From NCBI GenBank assembly GCA_022457155.1, contig JAJGOT010000205.1, positions 455,001 to 519,000 of the forward strand: a stretch of DNA of 64,000 nucleotides, written 5' to 3'. Numbering within the stretch: position 1 is the first letter of the stretch; each line of letters begins with the position of its first letter. Of this stretch, positions 15,819 to 26,179 are shown piece after piece. The notes under the pieces are model-generated. The model was not told where the DNA came from, did no database searches, and worked only from the letters and a program-made list of their open reading frames with translations. This DNA comes from Cladopsammia gracilis (lineage: Eukaryota; Cnidaria; Anthozoa; Scleractinia; Dendrophylliidae). The position numbers were made by a program, and so were the translations under genes.

Positions 15819-16765
15819 GTGAAGGCCAGTGGGCTCAAAATCTGGCAATCGAATTACACCGGCCAATCCGACGGCGCTTTCCAAAGAGGCGAGTCATTGC
15901 GTATGGGGTTGACAACATCTGGGCAGCTGATCTGGTCGAGATGGGGAAATTTTCGAGGTGGAACAAGGGAATCAGATATCTCCTGATGGTGATCGATGTT
16001 TTCTCAAAATTCGGTTGGATTCGCCCCCTGAAAGACAAACGAGGTCAAACAGTGGCTGATGCTTTCCGAGATATATTCAAGGGGCGAAAACCGAAAATGC
16101 TCTGGACTGACAAAGGGTCTGAATTTTTCAATGGAATAATGAAGGCCCTCCTGAGCGAGAATGGGGTAAAATTGTATACAACGGAAAATCAAGAAAAGGC
16201 ATCTGTTGTTGAGCGCTGGAACAGGTCTTTTAAGGAGAAACTCTTTAAAATGTTTAGCGAGAACAACAATACAATATACTGGGACAAACTTGGCAAATTA
16301 CTGTATGAATATAACCACCGTTTTCATTCGAGCATTGCCATGACTCCCGCAGAGGCGAGCAAGCAGGAAAATGAGAGGCAGGTATTCGCTAATTTATACG
16401 GAGATTTAATTTATGCTAAACACAACCCGGCAAAATTCAGGGTTGGCGACAGGGTGAGAATTTCAAAGTTTAAACGGCAATTATTTGACAAAGGTTTCAC
16501 GCCGAATTGGTCGGAAGAGATATTTGTTATCGATGAGGTTTTAAACACAAACCCTGTAACGTACCGATTAGTTGATCTGTTGGGAGAATCAATCACCGGA
16601 TCATTTTACGAGGCGGAACTTCAAAAGACAACGCAAGATGTGTTTCGAATTGAAAAGGTTCTGCGCCGCGATAATAAGCGAAAACTCGCGCTTGTAAAAT
16701 GGAAAAGTTACCCTGTCAAATTTAATTCTTGGGTTCCATTGAGCGATGTGGAAAAGCTATCTTAA
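15815..16765 (+). CDS. Retroviral-type (rve) integrase with C-terminal chromodomain
   Basis: 316 residues from TTG 15815, which overlaps the PLA2 stop as TTGA. The catalytic triad is Asp39 (AADLV), Asp99 (WTDKGSEF) and Glu133 (VVERWNR). A second-domain SH3-like segment (FRVGDRVRISKF) follows. It ends with a chromodomain (about 270-315, VFRIEKVLRR ... LALVKWKSY ... SWVPLSD). It would insert the linear element into host chromatin. An ATG further upstream at 15668 lies inside the PLA2 gene and gives an unrelated leader, so it is unlikely to be the start. No damage to the domain is visible. Confidence 0.92.
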   Translation: MSEGQWAQNLAIELHRPIRRRFPKRRVIAYGVDNIWAADLVEMGKFSRWNKGIRYLLMVIDVFSKFGWIRPLKDKRGQTVADAFRDIFKGRKPKMLWTDKGSEFFNGIMKALLSENGVKLYTTENQEKASVVERWNRSFKEKLFKMFSENNNTIYWDKLGKLLYEYNHRFHSSIAMTPAEASKQENERQVFANLYGDLIYAKHNPAKFRVGDRVRISKFKRQLFDKGFTPNWSEEIFVIDEVLNTNPVTYRLVDLLGESITGSFYEAELQKTTQDVFRIEKVLRRDNKRKLALVKWKSYPVKFNSWVPLSDVEKLS

Positions 16766-17152
16766 CCATCGGTTTCTTGCGATGATTCACTTCCCAGACA
16801 TATGACGTCAAAACATTCCACACTTCCCTATCGACAGGCTGAGCCAAAAATAATTTTTGTGTTGAGCTTCAGCGACTCGGGTTGTTAGGGAAGTGTGGAA
16901 TGAAATCTATTGTCTTTCACGTGAAAATTTATTGTAGGCAGATAAGTAGCACGCGCCGGACAAAAGAAGCCAAAAAAGACAATGGACCTGCAGGCGTGTG
17001 TGGGCACGTGAAGTGGCGAGTTATTCTGAGAAAATTTATTCAGCTTTCCGAGAATGCCACCTGGCGATTTCAAAATGACAGATTGCGTTGGCGTGTCAGA
17101 ATATGAATGTTTCACATTAATATTCACAAAGTCTGTTATTTCAAAACACCGC
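16766..17152. other. Intergenic gap between convergent integrase and acidic-protein genes
   Basis: No coding signal was seen. It contains one clear hairpin (see 16815-16901) and otherwise unique sequence. Confidence 0.6.
16815..16901. terminator. Hairpin with 16-bp stem between convergent genes
   Basis: CATTCCACACTTCCCT is mirrored by AGGGAAGTGTGGAATG about 55 bases later. Its place between convergent genes suggests transcript-end formation or RNA stability. This is inference. Confidence 0.4.
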
Positions 17153-17524
17153 TTAGCATCGCTTTCGTTTCGCTTGGCTTTCGTTCATTTCCCGGTGGAT
17201 TTCCCAGAGAAGGCCGCTTTGCTTTTGGAGTTCCTTTTTGAGAATCTTGTGTTCCTTTTTGAGAATCTCGTGTTCCTCCTGGAGATTGGCAAAAGATTCA
17301 AAAAGTTTTTCAATTTCATCGTCTCCCCACTCCTCTTCCTCAGCTTCCGCCATCTCCGAATCAGAGACAATAAATTCATCATCCGATGTTGTTGGGGTTT
17401 CATCTTCGCTTCTTATTTCTTCCTCTGAACATGTGGAACAATCTTCATGGTCACTGGCTTCGCTCGCTTCGCTCGCTTCGCTTCGCTCGGCTTCAGTGTA
17501 AATTATTTTTTCAAATGGATCCAT
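17153..17524 (-). CDS. Acidic protein with C-terminal coiled coil
   Basis: 123 residues. The first 70 are dominated by E, D and S, including a repeat-derived ERSEASEASEAS stretch encoded by a GCTTCGCTC microsatellite. A SCSTCSEEE-like patch and a leucine/lysine-rich heptad coiled coil (residues about 70-112, LQEEHEILKKEHKILKKEL) follow, ending in a basic KRKRC tail. It resembles an acidic activation-type protein. The start lies in ATAAAATG. It is two bases downstream of the VLTF3-like stop, so the two genes are probably co-transcribed. Confidence 0.55.
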   Translation of the reverse strand: MDPFEKIIYTEAERSEASEASEASDHEDCSTCSEEEIRSEDETPTTSDDEFIVSDSEMAEAEEEEWGDDEIEKLFESFANLQEEHEILKKEHKILKKELQKQSGLLWEIHREMNESQAKRKRC

Positions 17525-17525
17525 T

Positions 17526-18071
17526 TTATTTCCAATGACATTTTTTGAAGATTGTTTGGATTATTTTTTCTTGTTCCGCCCGTCTGGATGGAAGTTTGAG
17601 CAGTTTGAAATCATCTTCATTTGGATTGAAACCATTCTTCTTCAACAGGGCGAAAAGAACTTGGTGGCAATTGAGAAACTTTTTTCTGCTGGGATGAAGG
17701 TCATTATATGCAAGTGAAAAATATTTAAAGTCGTCGATGAGGAATTTTTCCAGGTGTTCATAATCATTTCCGTCGTGACCTGTTATGTGATTAAAAATTG
17801 TGTGGTCGTTGCCATTGACTTTTTTCCACTTGGAAACTTTGACGAAATCCCTGACTTTTTTTCTTGTGATTTCGTCACGGGGAATTTGGGAGAGAATTTG
17901 TTCTTGATAAAATTCGAGATCTTTGAGTGGAATTTGATTTTTCCCCTGATTTTTGCGGATGATATTTTTGAAATGTTCCAGCCTGGGATTTTTGTGAGAA
18001 TGCCATGTTGTGTGGGTTTCTCGAATAATTTCAGGAGTGAAATCGATTTCTTCTTCTTCAGAATCAGACAT
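17526..18071 (-). CDS. VLTF3-like (poxvirus late transcription factor) protein
   Basis: 181 residues. After an acidic N-terminus (SDSEEEEIDF), the pattern matches the VLTF3-like family. It has a HFKNIIRKNQGK segment followed by an EFYQEQI helix (about 60-80), then a central helical part. The C-terminal block is HPSRKKFLNCHQVLFALLKK, then a LLKLPS turn and a final IFKKCHW. These factors activate late viral genes in poxviruses and other nucleocytoplasmic large DNA viruses. The zinc-finger cysteines of poxvirus VLTF3 are not evident. An upstream in-frame ATG at 18161 would add 30 residues. It sits next to the right end of the element. Confidence 0.65.
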   Translation of the reverse strand: MSDSEEEEIDFTPEIIRETHTTWHSHKNPRLEHFKNIIRKNQGKNQIPLKDLEFYQEQILSQIPRDEITRKKVRDFVKVSKWKKVNGNDHTIFNHITGHDGNDYEHLEKFLIDDFKYFSLAYNDLHPSRKKFLNCHQVLFALLKKNGFNPNEDDFKLLKLPSRRAEQEKIIQTIFKKCHWK

Positions 18072-18188
18072 TTTCTTGCCGGGAGAGAATTTTTTGAGAT
18101 TTGAAAAGAATTTTCCTCTGCGGAAATTCAGCGGAGAAATCTTGAAATTGGCCAATTTCAAGATTTTGTCTTGTGCTGAATTTAGCGT

Positions 18189-18251
18189 CAGTAGGTGGTA
18201 AAAGAGACTTCTGAGACACCCTCAAATTCCCCTGAATTTCACACAAATATT
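18189..18251 (+). repeat. Internal inverted copy of the element-end repeat (63 bp)
   Basis: Begins AGTAGGTGGTAAAAGAGACT and is the exact reverse complement of 18408-18470. The preceding bases AGCGTC do not match the bases after 18470, so the two arms do not delimit a simple MITE with a target duplication. Confidence 0.85.
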
Positions 18252-18407
18252 TCCTGCAGATTGTCACACATAATACATTATTTATCATCAGTCCAAATCA
18301 ACAGATACCACGCAATTCTGATGAGTTTGAGCAGATTTGATAAAATGACAAGTTGTGTGGAAACTGACAGAAATTGTTGAATTTGTCAGATTTGTTGGGT
18401 CTGAAAT

Positions 18408-18470
18408 ATTTGTGTGAAATTCAGGGGAATTTGAGGGTGTCTCAGAAGTCTCTTTTACCACCTACTTACA
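18408..18470 (-). repeat. Right terminal repeat of the Polinton-like element
   Basis: Ends TTTTACCACCTACT at 18470, then unrelated sequence begins. AG...CT ends are standard for Polintons. The matching left terminus is outside the window. Confidence 0.7.
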
Positions 18471-18643
18471 TTGCGCGCCTACGTTGGCTCATCCGCCATT
18501 TTCAGGACCCCCGAAAGTCCATACTGTATTGTAGATGAGAAATTCACTCGTGCAAGAGGTGATATGCTTGCTCAAATATGGAATAGAGCCGTATCATAAC
18601 AATAAGAGAAGCGCGCAATGCAAACTGGATGGGTCAGACTCTG

Positions 18644-19628
18644 AGGTGGCTCCAAGTAGTTTCTTTGGGGTCACACTTCCCTTTTTGAATGCACTTATAC
18701 ATAATCTTATTTTAGCTCAATGAATCTGAATTTGATATCAGTTGTTAGGCTTGGATGAAAGATTTGGATGATGCTCCTTTTATGCTAATCAGCGTTTCCA
18801 TAGCAACGGTAAACAAACATGGCGAAAACTGTTTTTCCTAAATATCTTTCGATTTGGGGGCTACCCGCGACAAGCGAATAAGTGCGCTATAATCGTCACA
18901 GTATAGCACACTAAATGGGGAAATTTCAAACAGATTTAACTGTTCGATTTTGAATATATCGCTGAAACATTTTTAACACGTGTTTTTCATGTTTTAAATA
19001 TAAGTAGTCAAAACATTCCAAAGGTCTCGCAAATTATCATTAAATTTCCACTGAAAGTTTTGTCAGACTTAAGTTATTACTCCCTGCAAATAGTTGTGAC
19101 TAACTCCTCGGCAATGAAGAGATCAAGCTTTTCATTCAAATGCAGTTTTGCTTGACGTTTTCACTCTTAAAACTGCATTTGAATGAAAAGCTCGATCTCT
19201 TTATTGCCGGGGAGTTAGTCAGAGTTATTTGCAGGGAGTAATGATTTACGTCCGAGGAAACATTCTGTGGTAATTTAAAGATAATTTGTGAAACCTATGA
19301 AATATTTTGACCGCTTATATTTCAAACATGAAAAAACACATGTTTCACCGATTTATTCAAAATCGAACAGTTTAATTTGTCTGAAATTTCCCCATTTGGT
19401 GTGCTACAGATTAAAGCGCATTTATTCGCTTGTCGCGGGTAGCCCCAAAATCGAAAGATATTTAGGATAAACTGTTTTTCTCAATGACTGATTAGCATAA
19501 AAAGAGCATCGTCCAAACTTTCATCCAAACCTAACGTCTGGTATGAAAATCAGATTCATTGAGCGCATTCACAAATGGAAGTGTGACCCCCCCCCCCCAA
19601 AAAAAAAAAAAAATACTTGGAGCCACCT
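18644..19628. mobile_element. Fold-back element, ~480-bp imperfect arms
   Basis: Begins AGGTGGCTCCAAGTA and ends with its complement TACTTGGAGCCACCT. Both arms carry the mirrored blocks CTACCCGCGACAAGCGAATAA and GAAAAGCTCGATCTCT. The centre is near 19145. It holds no gene; an expanded C/A run at 19589-19614 is present in one arm. Confidence 0.85.
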
Positions 19629-20005
19629 TAAGCTTTGTAAACTACCTTCCAAACACCGAGAAACTGATGAAAGCACGAGGCCGCAGGCTGAATGCTTTTA
19701 TTCTTTCGAGGTGCTTGGAACCTTTGATGAAATGGAATACTCCGATTGGCTAATAACCTTTTGAATACTTACTGAGTTTGAGAACCTCTGATGAAATCCT
19801 CGCACTCGTTGTTGAAATATTACGTAAAGATTCTTAGACACCATACTTCTGAATATAAAGATTCGTAAATACGAACAGAATTCGAAAACAGAATTTTGCA
19901 CGGCCCAGCTTCTACACCTTCTTAATTCGTACTAGCAGGAGAGGATCACCAGTGGAAACGGGTGTATCAACCTTCTGGCACTTCGCTTGTTTATCAAGGT
20001 TGTAC

Positions 20006-20136
20006 ATGTTGTGGTTCAATTTTATCCTTGGTTCAAATTTTATTTTCCTTTGTTTTTGGCTATGGTAATGTATGATAATGAGTTTTAAACAAAGGAAAAT
20101 AAAATTTGAACCAAGGATACAACTGAACCACAACAT
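20006..20136. repeat. Short fold-back (MITE-like), 131 bp
   Basis: The arms TGTTGTGGTTCAATTTTATC and their complement flank a loop of about 30 bases. Confidence 0.8.
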
Positions 20137-20363
20137 ACACTTGCACCCTGTTCAGTCGAGAATTAACCTGCTGAGTCACTTTCATGATGCCTCCCCTCTC
20201 ATCGATAATGGAGTGAATATTGAACTTTTCGTTTACAAAATCTAGAGTGCTCTGCATTGCCCTCTTACATGTAAAGGCACGTGATCCTGAACCTTTACAG
20301 TCTCTATTGCCTAGCCTGCGAACAGGCTCCTGTCTTGGAGGGGCGCTATTTTCCGGGGCGAAG

Positions 20364-20528
20364 TAGCCTGCGTAGCTGGCGGTTTTTTAGTTGGCGCGCG
20401 CGATAATTCGCGAGCGGCGAAGCCGCGAGTTTCGACACGGCTTCGCCGCTCGAAACTCGAAACTCGCGGCTTCGCCGCTCGCGAATTATCGCGCGCGCCA
20501 ACAAAAAACCCGCCAGCTACGCAGGCTA
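20364..20528. repeat. GC-rich fold-back (MITE-like), 165 bp
   Basis: TAGCCTGCGTAGCTGGCGGG-type arms enclose nested GCGAGCGGCGAAGCCGC palindromes. It gives spurious open frames. Confidence 0.85.
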
Positions 20529-21099
20529 GGGCGAAGCCCCGGCAACGATATTACCCCGCCGTCCGACTGGAAGCCTGTCCGCGGGCTACTATTGGCTGTT
20601 TACGGTGAATTCTTGTTCGCTGTCTGTGCAAATGTATATTGTACAACTGTCATATCTTGAGGCGATAGTGATGTAGCCTGACATGCATTTATAATCGACT
20701 TTCGTAAAGAGTTCCTTTGATAAATAAGCGACCAAGTCACAGCTACTGTCCACAGCTACCGAACTAGAACTGTTACTAATAAAAATTATTATGTTGAGCA
20801 AGTTAGAACTGAAAATATGAAGCGAGCCTTCTCTATTTCCGGTGTTCTGATTTGGAACAGTATCCCACTTTCTATCAAAACACTTAACAAAAATCAATTT
20901 AAAAGAGAACTAAAGGGAAAACTCTTTGAAATTCTGGAAAAAGAGGACAATTATATTCGAATTTCTGATATTAGAGTGCAACTCTTAAAACCATAACATT
21001 GTGTACTTCCGGTATTATCTACAGTCTGCCTTCCTGTCTCACTCTGACTATAAACCACACGACAAACTAGATTGCTTCTAGGATTGTCCGTTTTATACA

Positions 21100-21262
21100 T
21101 ATAGCTATTTCAATTAACGTTGTCGAATGAAAAAGGCGAAAAAGCCAAGACCGCAAGGTAGTATGGGATGTTTATGCAATGGCTATCAACCCTAACCCAT
21201 ACTACCTTGCGGTCTTGGCTTTAAGCTTTCATCCGACAACGTTAATTAAAATAGCTGTATAC
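21100..21262. repeat. Fold-back (MITE-like), ~163 bp
   Basis: ATTAACGTTGTCG...GCCAAGACCGCAAGGTAGTA is mirrored by TACTACCTTGCGGTCTTGGC...CGACAACGTTAAT. Confidence 0.85.
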
Positions 21263-21728
21263 ATATATTTATTATAAAATTTTCTTATTCTCCTGTGCCC
21301 GCCTCGAATAGCCCTTGCTAATTGCGCCGGGCACAAGCTTTGTAAACTTACAACTTAACTTGAAATAAAACTTGTCGTTGTTGTTAAGTAGGCTTTTGCT
21401 AAAAACAACAGTTTTTTTTATCCAAAAACGTTACAATTTAACTTCGTCAATTTTGCAATTGTGTTAAATGAATTCAAGTAACAGAACTTTATTGTGGAAA
21501 TACAACTGGTACGATAACCGTGTTGATTAATATATAGTTACATAAACAGAGTAAATAATGCGCTTACAGATGCGTTCATATTAAAAGAAATTAACCACAT
21601 GAAGCTCTTTTTATTTTTTTTGCTGAGAAATTGTTAAGACGCTTAGGCCCGTTTCAGACGTCATGCTTCTGCCGTGAAGAAGGAATTAATTCAGGAATTT
21701 ATTAACAGCGCGACGTTTGAAACCATTC

Positions 21729-22104
21729 GGTAGGTGGAGTCAGAAGGAGGTCGGACACCTTTATGAGAATATACAACAGAGTAACTGGTACCTTTCAGTT
21801 GAGCTTAGGGTTAGCAGTTTATATAGTTAAATTTAGGCCAAAACAACCCGAGAAGCTAGGTGTTACCCTGGTACGCCTAACACGAGGGCTTGTACTTCGT
21901 GGAAGACTTAATGCGCTTGCATTATTTGTTTATTTAATTGACGTGTGCATTTAGTTCGTTAAATAACGTCTTAATTTCACTTTGCATTATTTTTCTTATT
22001 TATTTGTGTTGTCCGTGACTGTGCTCACATTGTGGGTGGCTCCTACTAAAATGTTCTGCAATTGGTATAGGATTTAATGGAGCCGAAACCAATTGTAGAA
22101 TTGA

Positions 22105-22138
<34 letters not shown>

Positions 22139-22592
22139 GACACAGATATATATATATATATTTAGCAACTACTGTGATTTGCAGTCTGTCCATTTGAATT
22201 ATATGCCTGCAAAACGTCCCGGCACTTATTTAGGGTTAAAAACTCATTCTGAAATGGTTAGCTTTCATTTACTGTTTTAGGTAGTGATATCCATAACAGT
22301 AAATAAAAGCTAACCATTTCAAAATGAGTTTTTAACCCTTAATAAGTACATATAAATAAATCTTCCACGAAGTACAAGCCAACACGAGGATTTAGTTTTA
22401 TCGACTGAGTCGATAAGGTAAATTGACCACCGTAAAAAGATTCAAATAGCTGACATTTCGAGCGCTAGCCCTAGCCTAGCAAAGGTTGATCGATTGATTA
22501 AGGTCACAGGTTAAAAATTTATTGAAAATAAAATTCTAAGTGTCGACATTACGTTATATAATTCTCAATAAGGTGTCCGACCTCCATCTAAG
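21729..22592. mobile_element. Composite fold-back element with a nested palindrome
   Basis: The outer arms share GAGGTCGGACACCTT and GCTTGTACTTCGTGGAAGA with their complements near 22570 and 22370. A second palindrome (22233-22346, arms TTAAAAACTCATT...GGTTAGCTTT) sits inside. No coding content. Confidence 0.7.
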
Positions 22593-22844
22593 CTATAGCA
22601 GGTAGACTCTACCCTTTCGGTACGGCAACTTGATTTTCTGTCGTGCTACACGCCCGGGGCTACACGGCAGTAACACGGTTTGATTTCACACGTCGTGCCG
22701 TCGAATTTTTAGGGGTTTGGTTTCTAGTGGCTGAGAAGACCCTGTGTGACGAGGCTGGAGTAAATTAAGTACGACTGTGGCACGACGTCTAAATCAGAGT
22801 TGTGCTCCTGTCGTGCTACTGTCAAACCTAATGCCGCAATCAAA
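22593..22844. other. Non-coding flank of the first GPCR unit
   Basis: Apart from scattered GTCGTGCTAC motifs, nothing recognisable was seen here. Confidence 0.5.
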
Positions 22845-23773
22845 GGAACGGAACTGTCCCACCGAAATGACAAAATTCCGCTTGGATTATTTCCATGTTA
22901 TATCACCAAATGCTACCAAATATACAACTTAATTGGTTAAAAAAAAATCTATAAAGCAAAACAGAAGCAGTTTGGAGAAAAAGTGAACAAGGATGGAAGT
23001 GGATTACAGTTCATCAATTTTGGTTTCATGACGGGCGGTCAAGAAATCACAGTTTCCATTCTGGTGGAATTTTGAGTTTTTTAGTCAGTATATTTTGTCT
23101 TTTTAGTTCACATTTCTTTGTTTTCATCACTTTTAGCGATTTTTCTTCTTTCCGTTTCAAGATAATAAAACAAGCTTAAAGTGTTAGGAATGTTTTCGTA
23201 CTTGTACGCACGCCTTACGTGCCTATTCGAATGCTCTAGGGATCATGGGATTAAAAAACCGTGTGCTTCCAAAATGTAGTTTCCCGGACAGAAGTTTTCA
23301 CCGAATTTGAGCCTGAAGTCCTTCTTACAGCGACCTAAAATCCATTTAACCTTTCCTAATATAAAGCAAGCAAGGTGCTGGCCATAACTGTCATGAAAAC
23401 ACGATATATTAACCGAGACAGAAACACAACGTCTGAAGAAGGATTTTTTATTGCATTGAGTTTTCGATGCGTATGAAGAACATTGCTGGCAAAAATACCG
23501 AAAACAGCTCCAGCTGTACATCAGATCAGAAATACGACTTAGCTTTCACATTTTAGTATTAACCGTTTCTTTGCGGTCATAAAAATATTCGCTGTTAATA
23601 TTCAATCATTAATTACAATTTTTAATTTACAACAAATGAACATTTTCAACAAGGTTCTAAAAATGCCGTTAAGTGATACGCCTTCTATAAAGTTTAACGG
23701 GCTCATAAATGTCAAAATGTCTGTCTTTATTAGCCCAAACATTTTGACAGAAGCCTTAGGAATTTTAATGTTA

Positions 23774-24949
23774 TCAGTTCGCTCCCCGTCTGGAATTTGC
23801 GACAGTGTGCATTTTATTTTTATTTTTGAGTTGCGTTATCGTTGAAGGTTTAAACCGTTCGGGTATAATTTTTGAGTAGAGATTCAGAAGTTCTCGTTTG
23901 AAAGCGGTATTGCGCATTCCGTACAATATAGGATTACACGCACTGTTTAGATAACCGAGCAGCAACGATATTATATCTACAGTGCGTGGTAAGGGCCTTG
24001 GGTGGTACACATCAAAAAATATGGTCACAGCAAATGGTGCCCAGCAAATTACGAATAGTGCGACCATTAAAATTAACGTATTTGTGGTTCTAGCGTCGTC
24101 CCGTGCTACACGAAACTTAGTGCGTAAATTGAGTTTAGACTCCATTCGCCCTAATGTTTTAGGACTTTCAATATTGTTAAAGTCTAGCCCAATAACGTCT
24201 AGTTTGTTGTCTTTTTGTATGAATAATTGTGGTCTTTCATCCTTGTCACAGTAAAGTTCAATAATGTCTGGAATGTTGTTTTGCGTTTCATCTGATTTTG
24301 CAGGCTCACGGCGTTGAGGCGGAGATGCAAAGTTGTTTCTTGATACATCAAGTTTTCGTTTCGCGTCCCTTGCAAACGCCAAAATTTTGTAATATGAAAA
24401 GGCCATCGTTGTAAGAGGCCCGAAAAAGCAAACTGTGATCATGAAATACATGAAGTAGACATTTGAAGGCCAGAAAACAAAACAGTAGGATTTTCCAGGA
24501 ATGAAGCGATATTCCGCCCATCCGAAGAGTGGAGGCGAAGCCAGAGATAGCGAGATGACCCATACCGCGGCTCCGTAAAGCAATGCTTTCCGCTTCGAGA
24601 AGGTGTTGGTGTAAGTGTTCCATTTTACAATGTAAAAATATCGATTAATGGCGATCATGCCGAGAGACATGACGGACGCTATAAACGATAACATTGTGAA
24701 AAACCCAAGCACCACGCAAGCTGTGTGTCTGAACACCCATCTCTCTTTGATAATTGTCACTACAGTAATTGGCATACTTGATACCGACACCAAGGTGTCT
24801 GCAGCAGCTAGATTTACAATGTACATGCTGGTGATAATGCGAAGGTTTCTGTTCTTGTAAACGACGAAGAATAAACTCAAGTTGCAAATTATTGCGACGA
24901 AACCGATAATACAGAGGGCTGTTGACTCCAAGACCGTGGCTAACGTCAT
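23774..24949 (-). CDS. Class A (rhodopsin-like) GPCR, copy A, intronless
   Basis: 391 residues with seven hydrophobic segments. TM1 has the GFVAIICNL asparagine, TM2 has NLAAAD, and the end of TM3 carries NRY in place of DRY (AINRYFYI). TM6 has FVICWAPF and TM7 has CNPILYG (NPxxY). TM7 has Tyr at the opsin retinal-lysine position, so it is not an opsin. An NRY motif is shared with melatonin-type receptors, but the ligand cannot be assigned. A long third loop is polar. The gene is intronless and lies in a tandem duplication. The copy at 43193 differs at about seven residues, so both appear intact and recent. Confidence 0.9.
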   Translation of the reverse strand: MTLATVLESTALCIIGFVAIICNLSLFFVVYKNRNLRIITSMYIVNLAAADTLVSVSSMPITVVTIIKERWVFRHTACVVLGFFTMLSFIASVMSLGMIAINRYFYIVKWNTYTNTFSKRKALLYGAAVWVISLSLASPPLFGWAEYRFIPGKSYCFVFWPSNVYFMYFMITVCFFGPLTTMAFSYYKILAFARDAKRKLDVSRNNFASPPQRREPAKSDETQNNIPDIIELYCDKDERPQLFIQKDNKLDVIGLDFNNIESPKTLGRMESKLNLRTKFRVARDDARTTNTLILMVALFVICWAPFAVTIFFDVYHPRPLPRTVDIISLLLGYLNSACNPILYGMRNTAFKRELLNLYSKIIPERFKPSTITQLKNKNKMHTVANSRRGAN

Positions 24950-25467
24950 ATCGAAACTTTAAGTTTCCGCTAACCGATAAATTATTTTTCTTGTTCGGTA
25001 TAACAACAGTAACAAATCGTGCATATACTCCGGTTCACTACTGATAAAACAAACGTTTGTTTCTTTTTTTGGTCTTCGAACTCGATTCACTAAACACGAT
25101 AAAATCAGAGATAAATTTATGTGATTCACTGCAGAGAACCTGACTGACTCTGTGAGCGTTACCACTGAATGATTTTGGCGGCAACAAAGTGATTTTTCGG
25201 AAAGTTCGTATGTTTTTTGACATTAGTATAAAGGCAGGATTTGAATAAATAAGTACTTTGCTGACGTCTTTGCCGTTTTCTGCCTGATAAAAATAATTCA
25301 TTCTGCTTTTCTTCTTTAAGTGTTTGTTTTTGCATTCAATGCAAAAGAAAAAACTCAAAGAAGAATGAATAATTTTTATCAGGTGTTTGGTAACTAAAAC
25401 TGACAAAAGAGAATTTATATCACGATCGCCGAAAGTTACAGTTTTGGTTGTATATTACTGAATAATA

Positions 25468-25625
25468 GCCCAATTTCGATATAGTAAAATTCAACTTGAA
25501 ACAAAAGAAATCACTACGAGGCTTAGGGGAATGAATAGTAGGGATTTATATAATTTATTCCCTTAAGCCTCGTAGTGATGTCTTTTGTTTCAAGTTGAAT
25601 TTTAATATATCGAAATTGGGCTATT
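25468..25625. repeat. Palindromic MITE in unit A
   Basis: CCAATTTCGATATA...CACTACGAGGCTTA is mirrored around 25545. An orthologous copy is in unit B (45098-45247), so it predates the duplication. Confidence 0.85.
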
Positions 25626-25964
25626 GCGCTTTTTAGTGAAATTCATTTTCAAATGTTTGTGTTTTCAAAAGATTGTTTTACATTGTTTTTTTTTTTCTTC
25701 TACAATGTCGTAGATCTGATGCATTTTTATGCATTTTGACAAATTTCGCTCTGACCGGAGACCGTGTTTACTGAGGAGTACACAAACAATCGCTTCGGTG
25801 GAACATCTGTTGGGAAAGACTCGATCGATCGGCTGTAAACAGCTGCCTACCCATTGGACGGCGTTCGAGGTAAAGGAGGGGAGGGTGGAGAGATGGACGC
25901 ACAGGATGGGAGATCGGTGCAGTAAAATGCCCAGGAGACGGGACGGTCCGAAGATGTGCAGAAA

Positions 25965-26141
25965 TGTAATTTGTGATAATCGGTATTGACCTAAATTAAT
26001 ATTTTGCCGACACGGAGCAGAGAACCGGGGACTAGTGTAGTGCGCAGGGGCTCACGGTTCGTGAGTTTGAAAAGTGTTCGTTGATAGATTTGTGTCATTC
26101 TACGGTCAGCCTCGCCGCCTCTAGTACTGTTCAAACAAGTT
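25965..26141 (+). repeat. A1 split direct repeat of the YR retroelement
   Basis: Starts TGTAATTTGTGATAATCGG. Matches 41012-41188 over 177 bp with one visible difference. Confidence 0.9.
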
Positions 26142-26179
26142 CAATGTTACCCCAATTTTTTGCTTTCCTCCCTGGCAAT

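Larger units (their letters stand above)
1..18470. mobile_element. Integrated Polinton/Maverick (adintovirus-like) element, right-hand 18.5 kb
   Basis: The gene set PolB, A32-type ATPase, double jelly-roll capsid, penton-like protein, adenain-like protease and rve integrase is diagnostic of Polintons/adintoviruses. PolB lies at one end and the integrase and VLTF3-like gene at the other, as expected for a linear element. The right boundary is placed at 18470, where a 63-bp inverted repeat ends in CT, matching the AG...CT termini of Polintons. The left terminus and the polymerase C-terminus are outside the window. Genes are tightly packed, often with overlapping stop and start codons. Several genes carry single frameshifts, so this copy is probably a decaying insertion or has assembly errors. 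Confidence 0.88.
22845..25964. repeat. Tandem unit A (left part) carrying a GPCR gene
   Basis: From CTGTCCCACCGAAATGACAA to GATGTGCAGAAA this matches unit B (42059-45598) in order and orientation, with a few small indels. The remaining part of unit A lies at 41630-42058, beyond an inserted retroelement. Confidence 0.88.

Noticed and set aside
18189..18470. A free-standing 282-bp MITE
   Set aside because: The arms are perfect inverted repeats, but the flanking bases (AGCGTC and TACATT) do not match as a target duplication, and the right arm coincides with the expected element end.
23774..24949. Opsin identity for the GPCRs
   Set aside because: The retinal-binding lysine expected six residues before the NPxxY asparagine in TM7 is a tyrosine.
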